Notes under the pieces: generated by a model
The model's database searches: none
Told to the model about the DNA's origin: nothing
The model's input: only the letters and a program-made list of their open reading frames with translations
In this document: piece after piece, positions 17,604 through 29,820 of the stretch
How the letters are laid out: each line of letters opens with the position of its first letter
Numbering within the stretch: position 1 is the first letter of the stretch
NCBI RefSeq assembly: GCF_003121405.1
Contig: NZ_QBUY01000004.1
Location: forward strand, 62,001 to 126,000
DNA length: 64,000 bases
Source of the DNA: Paraburkholderia sp. C35
GTDB taxonomy: Bacteria; Pseudomonadota; Gammaproteobacteria; Burkholderiales; Burkholderiaceae
Reading direction: 5' to 3'
Position numbers and translations under genes: made by a program

Positions 17604-18286
17604 TATTGTTTAGGCTCCGGCATGGAAGTGCCGAGAAAGCGATGCAACGCGCGGGTTGCGTCCTCGTAAGTTACATTGCTGCCGTCGCACTTGTAGCTTG
17701 AGTTTATGTCGGGGAGATGCAACAAATGTTTGACCGATACCTGAACGGTAACCGGACTTTTTCCGAGCGTGGAAATTGTATTGGCATCCATATCGTAGCG
17801 CAGCACCTGGTTCGCTGAAGCCGTTATGATACCCTGCTCGAAGCCAACCGCCAAAAGCCATCCCCAGTCTTCCGGCACGACGTAGCTATCGGGAGTCTGT
17901 CTGAGAGCAAGCCACACCGGTGTGCACACCCCGGCGGACGGGTCTCTAGATGACGAGTTTAAAGACGCAATGCAGTCAGCACGTCTCCGCCGCACAATAT
18001 TCCCGTCCGGTCCGACTCCCTCTGCGAGTGTGACGCGCAGTTTGCCTTCGCCCATCTGCGCATTCAAAAGCCAGCGTGCCGGCTTCCCAGAAGAGAAACC
18101 TTCATTAAGCCACCATCCTGTATTCTCGTCCGGCCAGTGCTGTTTCGGGTTTATGCCTGCCTTCTGAAGTCCGAGTGCCGCGACTGAGAAATTCAAGCCT
18201 GCCGCTTCATAGGCTTGCGTCACCTGTGATACGAACTGCCGCTGAAGCTCTCTTAAGGCGGCTTTGCATCGCTCTTCTTGGAACAT
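17603..18286 (-). CDS. Unknown first subunit of the McrB-type restriction operon
   Basis: Protein of 227 residues starting at ATG 18286 behind TAGGAG. I do not recognise the family. The first 45 residues look helical. The middle holds a Trp-rich segment (NTGWWLNEGFSSGKPARWLL), and VPEDWGWLLAVGFEQGIIT near residue 145 looks like a beta-strand core. It overlaps the McrB-like gene by one base and leads the operon. A DNA-recognition or specificity role is therefore likely, because the motor itself lacks a reader domain. BsuMI-type systems also have three restriction genes. Confidence 0.6.
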   Translation of the reverse strand: MFQEERCKAALRELQRQFVSQVTQAYEAAGLNFSVAALGLQKAGINPKQHWPDENTGWWLNEGFSSGKPARWLLNAQMGEGKLRVTLAEGVGPDGNIVRRRRADCIASLNSSSRDPSAGVCTPVWLALRQTPDSYVVPEDWGWLLAVGFEQGIITASANQVLRYDMDANTISTLGKSPVTVQVSVKHLLHLPDINSSYKCDGSNVTYEDATRALHRFLGTSMPEPKQ

Positions 18287-18318
18287 TAAAACTCCTAGCC
18301 TGACGACAGAGGAGCGAT

Positions 18319-18324
18319 TTTATA
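18319..18324 (-). promoter_or_regulatory. Candidate -10 element of the restriction operon
   Basis: TATAAA on the minus strand, 33 bases before the start codon of the operon's first gene. No good -35 is seen, so activation or weak basal expression is possible. Confidence 0.35.
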
Positions 18325-18717
18325 TCGAGCCGCACTGAAATCGAAGACGGTCGCCCCGGGGCTTCGATATCAATCGCCGAACAGAAAGGCTCAATGCCTT
18401 CGTCCACCTCAGGTTGACTGCGCATCAAACGTCATCGTTACCCGACAGTCGCGCGCCATCCTTCGTAGACGCCTCGCTAACTCCTACTTGCACGACCCGG
18501 CCGTTTCGCGTGAGGCGTTCTTTGAATTATCAACCTCTTGTTCAGGCATCCGTACGCTGCCAAATCGCCTTGAACGTCGCCCGGCTCCCCGGATGCGCGC
18601 CGGCCAGTGAGGTAGCGTCCGTCTTTGCGCGATTGAAATACCCTGCTCGCGTCCGAAAGAGCAATCCGCGAGGATACTCGTCGCGATGTCCGAGGACAGT
18701 CAAAACCCGATTTGCAT
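18325..18717. other. Gene-free spacer
   Basis: About 390 bases between the restriction operon and the AlpA-like gene. Frames here are short and without ribosome sites; I see nothing further. Confidence 0.45.
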
Positions 18718-18957
18718 TCAGCTTGCCTTATAGCCTGTCGGGTCGACTATCCACTTCCGAATGTCAGCAGTTGACCACGCTGTGGTCCGCTCTGAAAGCT
18801 TAATCGGCGCGGGAAAGCTGCCTTCTTTCACTCGTCGCCAGAGGGTCGCGCGCGAAAATGGAAGCAGTCCGGGGATTTGTTTTTTCGCGTCGCCGACGAG
18901 CTGCTTCTCCCGCAGAAAGGCCGTCTTCTCGAGGAGGCTTGGGATTTCATAATTCAT
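18718..18957 (-). CDS. AlpA-family transcriptional regulator
   Basis: Protein of 79 residues. LLPFSRATLWRRVKEGSFPAP followed by IKLSERTTAWSTADIRKWI is the AlpA (prophage CP4-57 regulator) helix-turn-helix with its typical tail. AlpA proteins activate the integrase or excision genes of P4-like islands. It lies just downstream of the integrase gene on the same strand, with a gap of 117 bases. That is the usual layout of tRNA-borne islands, so it probably controls excision. Confidence 0.8.
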   Translation of the reverse strand: MNYEIPSLLEKTAFLREKQLVGDAKKQIPGLLPFSRATLWRRVKEGSFPAPIKLSERTTAWSTADIRKWIVDPTGYKAS

Positions 18958-19074
18958 CGTAGAACCGTTGGTGAGTTTCGGTTCAACGTGTAGGAACTAG
19001 GTGAAACGATTTCGGCCGCTTTTAGACCATTTAACGATGATTTTTTTCTATCAAAAAAAACAACTGATAGCCTG

Positions 19075-20283
19075 CTAATCCGCAGAATTCACGTCCTCCG
19101 CTGACACTCTGAGTTTATCGAGATAATCTGACCACGCCTGCATCATTTCCCGTCGACCTTCGAGGTGCGCGGTTCTGTTATATGCACGTCCATTGGCGTC
19201 ACGGACCTTGTGCGCAAGCTGGTGCTCAATCCAGTCGATTCGATAACCCAGCCGTTCGTCGAGCACTGTACGAGCCATTGCTCTGAACCCATGACCCGTG
19301 ATGTCGTCTTGAGTCGAGTAGCCCATACTACGAAGCGCCTTGTTCACCGTATTGTTGGATATCGCGCCGTGCGGATTGCGGCCCCTAAATAAAAACACCC
19401 CATCCCCGGTCACTGCCTGAAGTTCGCGCAAGATTTCAACGACCTGACCCGAGAGCGGGACAACGTGTGGCTTTTTCATCTTCATCCGTTCGGGAGGAAT
19501 GTCCCACCTGGCATCGTCCAAGTCGAACTCTTTCCATTCAGCAAGCCGGAGCTCCACTGGCCTCAGAAAAACATGAGGGGCAATACGCAAACAACACTGG
19601 ACTTCGAAGGTGCCCCTATAGGCATACATGTCGCGAAGGAGCGGGCCAATTTCCTCGGGGTCAGTGATGCTGGCGAAGTGCTCCTCCTTCCACGGCGTCA
19701 GCGCGTCTTTGAGGTCGACCGTGATATCGCGCTCTGCTCGACCTGTCGCTACTGCATATCGGAACACCTGACCACAGTTCTGCTTAGCCCTATGCGCCGT
19801 CTCAACTACTCGGCGCTCAATTCTCTGCAGCACTTTCAGCAGCTCGAAGGCTGTGATATCTGCTATCGGTCGCTTGCCAACCCAAGGAAAGACGTCCTTC
19901 TCGAAGCGACGGAGCACCTTGTGGTGGTGGCTGGCTTCCCAGACGCCTTTTCGCTTTTGAAGAAATTCACGTGTCACGACTTCGAAACTGTTCGCATTGG
20001 CGTCAGCCTTTGCTTGCTTCTGAGCTTTGCGTTGAACGCTCGGGTCGACACCATCGGCAACCAGCTTTCGTGCGGCGTCGCGTTTCTCCCGCGCCTTCGA
20101 AAGGCTGACATCTGGATAGACACCCAAGGAGAGACGCTTCTCCTTCCCGTCGATTCGGTACTTGAACCGCCACCACTTGCCGCCGGTCGGACTGACCTCG
20201 ATATAGAGCCCTCGCTCGTCGAAAATCTTATAAAGCTTCTCCCGTGGCTTCGCCTGCTTGATTTCGACGTCTGTGAGAGACAT
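19075..20283 (-). CDS. Tyrosine integrase, P4 type, of the tRNA-Ala island
   Basis: Protein of 402 residues. I chose the ATG at 20283 because MSLTDVEIKQAKP is the standard family N-terminus; longer versions read into the att region. An N-terminal arm-binding domain (GGKWWRFKYRIDGKEKRLSLG) is followed by the core domain. The catalytic arginine is in FLRPVELRLAEW, HxxR is HGFR, the second His is in HQLAHKV, and the nucleophile is in GRAYNRTAHL. All catalytic residues are present, so the enzyme should be active. It is transcribed away from the tRNA gene 166 bases upstream, the classical position for an integrase at attL/attR. Confidence 0.93.
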   Translation of the reverse strand: MSLTDVEIKQAKPREKLYKIFDERGLYIEVSPTGGKWWRFKYRIDGKEKRLSLGVYPDVSLSKAREKRDAARKLVADGVDPSVQRKAQKQAKADANANSFEVVTREFLQKRKGVWEASHHHKVLRRFEKDVFPWVGKRPIADITAFELLKVLQRIERRVVETAHRAKQNCGQVFRYAVATGRAERDITVDLKDALTPWKEEHFASITDPEEIGPLLRDMYAYRGTFEVQCCLRIAPHVFLRPVELRLAEWKEFDLDDARWDIPPERMKMKKPHVVPLSGQVVEILRELQAVTGDGVFLFRGRNPHGAISNNTVNKALRSMGYSTQDDITGHGFRAMARTVLDERLGYRIDWIEHQLAHKVRDANGRAYNRTAHLEGRREMMQAWSDYLDKLRVSAEDVNSAD

Positions 20284-20382
20284 TTTGGGGGCAACTCCTT
20301 TGCGTACTTTTCCGTTGCCCTCAATGTTGCCCCCAGTTGCCCCCAGATGACAAGAGATGCCATGAGACAATCAGAGACAAAG

Positions 20383-20415
20383 AAAAAGCCGCGAACCCAA
20401 TAGATTCGCGGCTTT
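20383..20415 (-). terminator. Terminator of the tRNA-Ala gene
   Basis: 11-bp perfect stem AAAGCCGCGAA (20385-20395) / TTCGCGGCTTT (20405-20415) with a nine-base loop, followed on the minus strand by a T-run. It lies between the tRNA 3' end and the integrase gene, so it may be part of the attachment region or newly supplied by the island. Confidence 0.75.
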
Positions 20416-20448
20416 CGAGATGTTCTGTGATGTTGTGAGACATTAAGT

Positions 20449-20524
<76 letters not shown>

Positions 20525-20745
20525 CACGACGAATCGATTCTAGCACAGCGGGATTTTAGTTTGCGAAACCGCGAACTCCGTCACAGATTGTGCGCGTGCG
20601 CACCGCCAAATGGGAACAACACTCATCTCATAGGCAATTTCCAGCAATGATCGGTCAGAAATTGCTAAAAATCCGAGGGCATCAATCGACTACACGTTCC
20701 TCACACAAAACCCTCAGCAAGTGAGCACACCGAAACCGCCATCCA

Positions 20746-23112
20746 TCAAAACAACTGCCGCACGCGCCCCCTCGTTTCCACCCGATACCCCATCGCCCGA
20801 TACCCCGCCTGCCTTTTCTCCCACATCCTCCCCAACGCTGGATGCGCCGTATCAACAAAATCAATAATCCGCACATCGACCTTCGTCGCATGCTCTCTAT
20901 GCAACCGTCCCGCATACTGCTGCAGCGTGCCTCTCCACGAAATCGGCATCGCGAGCACGAGCGTGTCGAGTGGTGGATGATCGAATCCCTCTCCCACCAG
21001 CTTACCGGTCGCCAGAAGTACACGAGGCGCATCGGCGTCCAACGCGTCGAGCTCCGCTATCACGAGCTTGCGTTGCCTCTTCGACATCCGGCCATGCAAC
21101 GTAAAAACCTTTTCGATCCGTTGAGCCAAAGCTGCCTCGATAGCGACAATATGATCGGTGCGCTCGGTCAGCACGAGAACCTTCCGCCCAAGGGAAAAAG
21201 CACTCTCGACTTCATCAGCAATAGCGATTGTCCGCGAAGCATCGTTGGCGACTTGTCGGAACACGTCCTGGATTTCAGCATCGACAGGTAAGTGAGTTTC
21301 ACCCGACCAGAACCTCGGTATGACCTCCAGGTCGTGAGGCGCCGTCGTTGCACGCACGGCCGTATGCCGGATTGGGCCGCATTGCATGAATATGATTGGA
21401 TGTTGACCATCGCGACGAATCGGAGTCGCCGTGAGTCCCAACACGTATTTCGCCTTGGCACGCTTGAGCAACGCTTCGAATGAAAATGCTGATACGTGAT
21501 GACACTCGTCCACGATCACGTGTCCATAGTGCTCAACCAGCTCGCTCAATTCGCCCTTGCGCGTCAACGACTGCATCACTGCAATATCGATTTTCCCACT
21601 ACGTTTAGACTTGCCGCCGCCAATCGTGCCAATCACTCCCTTGCCAACGTCGAGGAGCGACTGAAGTCGTTCTTGCCATTGTTTGAGCAACTCGGTTCGA
21701 TGTACGAGGATGAGCGTATTTACGCCGCGTCGCGCGATCATTGCAGCTGCGCTGACTGTCTTGCCAAACGCGGTGGGCGCGCACAACACCCCGGTGTCAT
21801 AGCCGAGCATCGACGTTACCGCAGTCTCCTGATCCGGCCGCAGCGTCCCTGCGAATGCAACATCGAGGGGCTCACCTTCGAATCGTGCGTCCTCGAAATC
21901 GCAACGAATATTGTTTTCACGAAGCAGATTACGCGCGTCGTCAAAACATCCGCGTGGAAGCGCCAGGTGCACGGGATAGTTTTCAGCACAACCAATAATG
22001 CGTGGCTTATCCCAAACAGGAAAGCGCATCTTCTGCGCCTTGTAGAACTCGGGATTTGGAAACGCGGCGAGCCGTATCAGACGGTTGAGCAGCGGCTGAG
22101 GAAGCCGTCTTTTCTCGAAGTAAATCAGGTTTGCCAAAGTGACAGACAGCGACTCCGGCATCGGTCCCGACAACCTGTTTCCGGACTTCGAGGATTTCCA
22201 CGGCTCATGCTGGTCCTCGTTCTCAATGAACGTGACATCGAGCGGGTGCGCCCCACCCGTTGCAGTTGAAATGGCCGTCTCGATAACGTCGGGGGCAAGT
22301 AGCTGAAGGGAAGCTAGATACGCCCATTGGTCCGCGTAAGGTTGGAATTCTTCATCGACGAAAACACTGCAGCCACGTTCCCTCGGGATTTTCTGTAGCG
22401 GCAGAGCTATCAGATTTCCGAATCCGCCTTTTGGTACCGTATCCTGGTTGGGAAATAGCCGATCATACGAGGCGAGCTGCAGTTGCCGCGTTCTCGCACA
22501 TGTTTGGCTGATGATTGCGGTACCCAGGCGCCTCGCATCGCGGGCCGACACAGCTGACTGGAAGAAAATCCATACATGGGCACCGTTGCCCGAACGCGAG
22601 ATCTCCAGCGCGGCCGGCACGCCCAGTTCGAGGCACGAAAAGCGAAAGGCTCGAGCGTCTTCCTGCCAGTCGGCGTCATCGAAATCGACCGCGAGGAAGC
22701 GACAGGTATCGTCTGGAAGCAAGGGATAGACGCCAATCGTGTGTCTACCCGCAAGATGATCGTAGATCGTCTGATCAGACAGCGATATAAGAAGCCGATT
22801 GCCGCAATCCGAGCATTTAATACGAGGTTTTTCGCATACGCCTGGTCGCCATTCGTTGGCGCAGGCCGGAGAGTAGCCCGACTTGCCGGCCTTGCTCTCC
22901 CATCTGATCGGAAAACTGTCGATACGGCCTTGAAAGAGCCGACGAAACAACGCTACCTTTTCATCGGTGTTCAGGCGTGAAGGTTCGGCCTGTAGTGGAA
23001 TCGACGGCGTGGGAAGCGGCGGCCGGGAGTCGATCCCATGTGCGTCGAGTAACGCTCGAAGTCGCGCGTTTTCTGCGCGTAGCTGCTCGAGTTCATCTGA
23101 GGCAGAGTTCAT
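20746..23112 (-). CDS. TOTE-type archaeo-eukaryotic primase plus SF2 helicase
   Basis: Protein of 788 residues. A short leucine-rich coiled coil (LEQLRAENARLRALLDAHG) is followed by a primase-like domain containing a zinc-type CSDCGNRLL, the acidic FLAVDFDDADW near residue 140 and the SGNGAHVWIFF motif with its histidine. This is the AEP core of TOTE conflict systems. From about residue 410 comes a DEAD/DEAH SF2 helicase: APTAFGKTVSAA, VDECHHVSA, LGLTATPIRRDG and the C-terminal QQYAGRLHRE. Such fusions are proposed to act in element conflict or DNA-damage tolerance. It lies between the tRNA-Ala gene and gyrB, on the core side of the island. Confidence 0.8.
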   Translation of the reverse strand: MNSASDELEQLRAENARLRALLDAHGIDSRPPLPTPSIPLQAEPSRLNTDEKVALFRRLFQGRIDSFPIRWESKAGKSGYSPACANEWRPGVCEKPRIKCSDCGNRLLISLSDQTIYDHLAGRHTIGVYPLLPDDTCRFLAVDFDDADWQEDARAFRFSCLELGVPAALEISRSGNGAHVWIFFQSAVSARDARRLGTAIISQTCARTRQLQLASYDRLFPNQDTVPKGGFGNLIALPLQKIPRERGCSVFVDEEFQPYADQWAYLASLQLLAPDVIETAISTATGGAHPLDVTFIENEDQHEPWKSSKSGNRLSGPMPESLSVTLANLIYFEKRRLPQPLLNRLIRLAAFPNPEFYKAQKMRFPVWDKPRIIGCAENYPVHLALPRGCFDDARNLLRENNIRCDFEDARFEGEPLDVAFAGTLRPDQETAVTSMLGYDTGVLCAPTAFGKTVSAAAMIARRGVNTLILVHRTELLKQWQERLQSLLDVGKGVIGTIGGGKSKRSGKIDIAVMQSLTRKGELSELVEHYGHVIVDECHHVSAFSFEALLKRAKAKYVLGLTATPIRRDGQHPIIFMQCGPIRHTAVRATTAPHDLEVIPRFWSGETHLPVDAEIQDVFRQVANDASRTIAIADEVESAFSLGRKVLVLTERTDHIVAIEAALAQRIEKVFTLHGRMSKRQRKLVIAELDALDADAPRVLLATGKLVGEGFDHPPLDTLVLAMPISWRGTLQQYAGRLHREHATKVDVRIIDFVDTAHPALGRMWEKRQAGYRAMGYRVETRGRVRQLF

Positions 23113-23171
23113 CGTGAACGCCTCGCTCGAGGAATCACCATCAAACCACCGGTGATTCGCGGATCGCTGAC

Positions 23172-23215
23172 AACGTCGGACGCCGTGTGGTATTTACACG
23201 GTGGCGCCCGACGTT
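23172..23215. terminator. Imperfect hairpin between gyrB and the TOTE gene
   Basis: AACGTCGG (23172-23179) pairs with CCGACGTT (23208-23215), and CCGTGT inside pairs with ACACGG. This makes a long imperfect stem 14 bases past the gyrB stop. There is no T-run, so termination is uncertain. Confidence 0.35.
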
Positions 23216-23228
23216 CACAACTCAAAAA

Positions 23229-25748
<2,520 letters not shown>

Positions 25749-25759
25749 TCAAAACACCA

Positions 25760-25796
25760 TAAAAACACCAAAGGGGCGCTGCGCCCCTTGGTGTGT
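25760..25796 (-). terminator. Terminator after dnaN
   Basis: On the minus strand ACACCAAGGGGCGC and GCGCCCCTTTGGTGT form a long stem, broken by one extra T and closed by a very short loop, followed by TTTTTATGG. It lies in the dnaN-gyrB gap. Confidence 0.75.
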
Positions 25797-25813
25797 TCTT
25801 CGTGTCGGATGCG

Positions 25814-26917
25814 TCAGATGCGCATCGGCATCACCACGTATTTGAACTCGTCGTTCTCGGGAATCGTGATCAGCGCGCTCGAGCTGGCGTCGCCAAGGCT
25901 CACTTCCAGCATGTCGACCTTCAGGTTCGCGAGCACGTCGAGCAGGTACGTGACGTTGAAACCGATGTCGATGCTGTCGCCCTGGTACGGGATTTCGAGT
26001 TCTTCCTGCGCCTCTTCCTGGTCCGCGTTGGTGGACATGATCTTCAGCTGGCCCGGCTCAATGATGCAGCGCACGCCCTTGAACTTGTCCGACGTCAGAA
26101 TGGCCGCGCGTTGCAGCGAGCGCTGCAGTTCTTCGCGGCCGATCACGAAGGTGTTCTTATGCGACTTCGGAATCACGCGCTGGAAGTCGGGGAACTTGCC
26201 CTCGACCAGCTTCGAGACCAGCTCGACGCCGCCGAACGTGAACTTGACCTGCGTCGGCGCGATGTCGATCTTCAGAACGTCGTCGATATCTTCGAGCAGA
26301 CGTTGCAGTTCGAGAATCGTCTTACGCGGGATGATGACTTCCTGGCGCGCAAACGAGCCTTCGATCTTCATCGACGAGAACGCCAGACGGTGACCGTCCG
26401 TTGCGACGGCCATCAGCTGATCGCCGTCGACCACCAGCAGCATGCCGTTCAGGTAGTAACGGATGTCCTGCTGCGCCATGGCGAAGTGCACCATGCCGAG
26501 CAGCTGGCGGAACGTCTTCTGGGGAACTGCGAGATTGGCGCCGAAGTCTTTAGCCTGAGCGACGGTCGGGAACTCGTCGGCCGCCAGGGTCTGCAATGCG
26601 AAACGGCTCTTGCCGGACTGGACCGTCAGACGCTTGTCGTTCAGGGTCAGCGTGACTTGCCCGTCGGGCATGGCGCGCAGAATGTCGAGCAGCTTGCGTG
26701 CCGCCACGGTCGTGGCCACCGATTCGCCACCGACGCCGAAATCGGCGCGCGTGGTGATTTGCAGTTCGAGGTCGGTGGACAGGAACGAGACGTCCGGGCC
26801 GTTCTTGGTAATCAGCAAATTGGCGAGGATCGGCAACGTATGACGGCGTTCGACAATGCCGCTCACGGTTTGCAGCGGCCTGAGGAGGTTATCGCGTTCG
26901 GTCTTGACCAGTTGCAT
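25814..26917 (-). CDS. dnaN: DNA polymerase III sliding clamp (beta subunit)
   Basis: Protein of 367 residues from ATG 26917 (MQLVKTERD), the standard Burkholderiales start; an upstream in-frame ATG at 26962 is unlikely. Three repeated clamp folds are evident, with PILANLLI and YYLNGMLL segments and the typical YVVMPMRI end. It is the ring that tethers polymerase to DNA and recruits many partners. It lies 270 bases after dnaA on the same strand. Confidence 0.98.
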   Translation of the reverse strand: MQLVKTERDNLLRPLQTVSGIVERRHTLPILANLLITKNGPDVSFLSTDLELQITTRADFGVGGESVATTVAARKLLDILRAMPDGQVTLTLNDKRLTVQSGKSRFALQTLAADEFPTVAQAKDFGANLAVPQKTFRQLLGMVHFAMAQQDIRYYLNGMLLVVDGDQLMAVATDGHRLAFSSMKIEGSFARQEVIIPRKTILELQRLLEDIDDVLKIDIAPTQVKFTFGGVELVSKLVEGKFPDFQRVIPKSHKNTFVIGREELQRSLQRAAILTSDKFKGVRCIIEPGQLKIMSTNADQEEAQEELEIPYQGDSIDIGFNVTYLLDVLANLKVDMLEVSLGDASSSALITIPENDEFKYVVMPMRI

Positions 26918-27187
26918 AGAGTTCCTTCGTTGATGTGACGGCCTGCGCGCCTTACCCGGCAATGTTGTAGCGCGCGGCCCCGGCCCCCCGCCGGCGCCGT
27001 GCTGCGCCGGTCACGGCGTTTTGAATCCCGCCCGCGATCGCTGGGCGGTTAAACCTGTATTGTGCCTGAAAATGGAAGCACTTCCCTAAATTGGGGGTGG
27101 CTTGCGCAATAAACAGATCGAATTTTCCGACCGTTTCGAGGAAACCTTCGACCTGACCGCGCCCCATCACCCCGCTTTAGCCCTGCT

Positions 27188-28765
27188 TCAGCCTTTCAGC
27201 GTCTGCTCCAGCACGTGTAGCTCGTGGTTCAGCTGGGCGTCCTTGCCGCGCTCGTCGGCGATCTTGCGCACCGCGTGCAGCACCGTCGTGTGATCGCGCC
27301 CGCCGAACAGCTCGCCGATTTCCGGCAGGCTCTTCTGCGTCAGCTCCTTGGCCAGATACATCGCGATCTGGCGCGGCCGCGCGATATTGGCCGGGCGCTT
27401 CTTCGAGTACATGTCGGCGACCTTGATGCTGTAGAAGTCGGCGACCGTTTTCTGGATGTTTTCCACCGAAATCTGCCGGTTCTGCACCGTCAGCAGGTCT
27501 TTCAGCGCTTCCTTCGTCAGTTCGATCGTGATTTCGCGGCCGTGGAACTTCGAGTACGCGAGGATCTTGCGCAGCGCGCCTTCCAGTTCGCGGACGTTCG
27601 ACCGCAGATGCTTCGCGACGAAAAACGCCACGTCTTCATTCAGACTCACGCCTTCCGATTGCGCCTTGCGCATCAGAATTGCGACGCGCATCTCAAGTTC
27701 GGGCGGCTCGATTGCGACTGTCAGGCCGGAATCGAAGCGCGAAATCAGACGATCGTCGATGCCTGAGATTTCCTTCGGATAGGTATCGCTGGTGATGATC
27801 ACCTGCGCCTTGTTCGCGACCAGCGCTTCGAACGCGTAGAAGAACTCTTCCTGCGTACGCGATTTGCCCGAGAAGAACTGAATATCGTCGATAAGCAGCA
27901 GATCGAGCGAATGGTAGTAGCGCTTGAAATCGTCGAATGCCTTGCGCTGGTACGCCTTCACCACGTCCGACACGTACTGCTCGGCGTGGATGTAGCGGAT
28001 TCGCGCGCCGGCTTTGTCCATCAACAACTGGTTGCCGATCGCGTGGATCAGGTGAGTCTTGCCGAGGCCCACGCCGCCGTACAGAAACAGCGGGTTGTAC
28101 GAGATGCCGGGATTGTCGGCGACCTGGATCGCGGCCGCGCGCGCCAGCTGGTTCGCCTTACCGGTCACGAAATTGTCGAAGGTGAGCACGGGGTTCAGCT
28201 TCGAGCGCTCGTACATCGAGTCGTTTTCACCACTAGCGGCTTGCGTAGCCGCGCCCGGACGCCACGTGCGGCGTGCAGCCGCAGCTTCGTTCGCGTCGAG
28301 GCTGGGGAGATCGAGGTCAGCGGCATCGTCGGTGAGTTGCGCGGCGTTCGACGACGCGCCGAGGCCCGCCATCGCGCCGCCCGCGCCCATGCCGCCCATG
28401 CGCGCGGATTGGGCGGCCTGAACAGCGCCAACGGCCGCATCGACGGCGGCTACGGCTTTATTCACGCCCATCGGCGCAGGACGCGACGGCGCAGCGGCAG
28501 GCGCTGCGCGCATGCCGGCTTTAGGATCGAGGACGAACTGGACGTCGACGGGCGAATGCCAGAAATCGCGCGCCAGATCAGTGATGCGGCCCGAAAACTG
28601 GCTCTTGACCCAATCCAGCTTGAAACGGTTCGGCGCGGCGATGCTCAGGGTATTCGCATCGGCGTCGAAGGCGACCGGGGCCAACGGTTTGATCCACGTC
28701 ACGTACTGCTGGGGCGTCAATTCACGCTCCAGCAATGCGGAACAGTGTTGCCAGAATTCGTTCAT
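27188..28765 (-). CDS. dnaA: Chromosomal replication initiator DnaA
   Basis: Protein of 525 residues from ATG 28765 ([21 protein letters not shown]), which matches domain I. A Pro/Ala/Met-rich domain II linker of about 120 residues follows and is long, as is typical for Burkholderia. Domain III has Walker [11 protein letters not shown] and Walker B LLIDDIQF. Domain IV ends with the DNA-binding signature [14 protein letters not shown]. It binds DnaA boxes in the adjacent intergenic region and opens the origin. Confidence 0.98.
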   Translation of the reverse strand: MNEFWQHCSALLERELTPQQYVTWIKPLAPVAFDADANTLSIAAPNRFKLDWVKSQFSGRITDLARDFWHSPVDVQFVLDPKAGMRAAPAAAPSRPAPMGVNKAVAAVDAAVGAVQAAQSARMGGMGAGGAMAGLGASSNAAQLTDDAADLDLPSLDANEAAAARRTWRPGAATQAASGENDSMYERSKLNPVLTFDNFVTGKANQLARAAAIQVADNPGISYNPLFLYGGVGLGKTHLIHAIGNQLLMDKAGARIRYIHAEQYVSDVVKAYQRKAFDDFKRYYHSLDLLLIDDIQFFSGKSRTQEEFFYAFEALVANKAQVIITSDTYPKEISGIDDRLISRFDSGLTVAIEPPELEMRVAILMRKAQSEGVSLNEDVAFFVAKHLRSNVRELEGALRKILAYSKFHGREITIELTKEALKDLLTVQNRQISVENIQKTVADFYSIKVADMYSKKRPANIARPRQIAMYLAKELTQKSLPEIGELFGGRDHTTVLHAVRKIADERGKDAQLNHELHVLEQTLKG

Positions 28766-29150
28766 CAAGTTGCTATCGTTATGGTTGCGACGCGATTCCG
28801 CCGGCGCTCTGGTCGCGGGATACGCGACGAGGCCCGAAGCTGCCAGGCGGAAAAGCCCCAGACGCTTGTGCCACAAGGGTTTGCGGGGTCAAGCGGGCCG
28901 GGGCGGCGTGCAGGATTCTTGGGAAGTAAGGCGAGATTCTAACGCCAAAACGTCGTGCAAAGTGAGTTATCCACAGGGTCCGATCAAACAGTGCCTGCAA
29001 CCGCCGCCTGTGGATCATTGCCCTAAACTATTGACGACTCAGAGAAAACCGGTTTAAATAGCGGGTTCCGCGAAAACCAATTTTCGAACCTCCGGCCATT
29101 GCACTTTCAGCGATGCTCGCGCGGTTATTTCTCAAACAAGTGAGAGCAAC
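28766..29150. other. oriC: Candidate oriC / dnaA-rpmH divergent control region
   Basis: This lies between dnaA and rpmH, a usual origin position. It contains a perfect DnaA box TTATCCACA at 28967-28975 and a one-mismatch reverse box TGTGGATCA at 29009-29017. Only two good boxes are visible and no strongly AT-rich unwinding element stands out. The region is therefore at least the dnaA autoregulatory region, and its status as the true origin is inferred from gene context. Confidence 0.6.
29031..29059 (+). promoter_or_regulatory. rpmH promoter
   Basis: TTGACG (29031-29036), 17-base spacer, TTAAAT (29054-29059), about 90 bases before the rpmH start. A DnaA box lies just upstream. Confidence 0.65.
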
Positions 29151-29285
29151 ATGAAACGTACTTACCAACCTTCCGTGACGCGCCGTAAGCGCACCCATGG
29201 CTTCCGTGTTCGCATGAAGACCGCAGGCGGCCGCAAGGTCATCAACGCACGCCGCGCAAAGGGCCGCAAGCGCCTCGCCATCTAA
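29151..29285 (+). CDS. rpmH: 50S ribosomal protein L34
   Basis: Protein of 44 residues, [18 protein letters not shown]..., ending GRKRLAI: canonical L34, very basic. It leads the conserved rpmH-rnpA-yidD-yidC-mnmE series on the plus strand. A GTG-start rnpA frame opens 26 bases after its stop. Confidence 0.98.
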
Positions 29286-29310
29286 GGCAGGCGACACGCG
29301 GTCTAGCCGA

Positions 29311-29820
29311 GTGCGCGCTGTGTCCGACACCCGCGACGCTGCGGGAACGGCAGACGCGCCGCATCAGAACCCTGTTCCGTTGCAGGCGTCCGCAGCCTTT
29401 CCCAAAGCCGCAAGGCTGCTAAAAACGGATGAATTTTCATCCGTTTTTCGTTTGCGCCCGTGGCGCCGAACTGCTCACTTCGTCGTCTACGCACGGCCGA
29501 CTGGCAATGAAGCACGCCTTGGCCTCGTTATCGGCAAGAAGTATGCGCCGCGCGCCGTCACGCGCAATCTGGTGAAACGCCTCGCGCGGGAAGCGTTTCG
29601 TCTGCGTCGTACGGAATTCGGCGGTTGGGATGTGCTGCTGCGTTTGCACACCAAATTCGACAGGAAGGCGATGCCCAGCGGATCGTCGCCGCCGTTGAAC
29701 GCGCTGTGCCGTGGCGAAATCGACGTGCTGCTCGACAAGGTAGCGCGCGAAATCGCCCGACGCGAAATGCCGGCAGCATCAGCAGGACAGGCGGCGCAAA
29801 CGCCGCCCGCTGCGCCATGA
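29311..29820 (+). CDS. rnpA: Ribonuclease P protein component
   Basis: Protein of up to 169 residues from GTG 29311. The N-terminal 35 residues are not conserved, so the true start may be later. The core [13 protein letters not shown], then [18 protein letters not shown] and [10 protein letters not shown], contains the RNR signature that contacts RNase P RNA. The C-terminal Ala/Pro-rich tail is common in this group. It processes tRNA 5' ends. It is co-transcribed with rpmH, and its stop is followed 80 bases later by yidD. Confidence 0.95.
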   Translation: MRAVSDTRDAAGTADAPHQNPVPLQASAAFPKAARLLKTDEFSSVFRLRPWRRTAHFVVYARPTGNEARLGLVIGKKYAPRAVTRNLVKRLAREAFRLRRTEFGGWDVLLRLHTKFDRKAMPSGSSPPLNALCRGEIDVLLDKVAREIARREMPAASAGQAAQTPPAAP

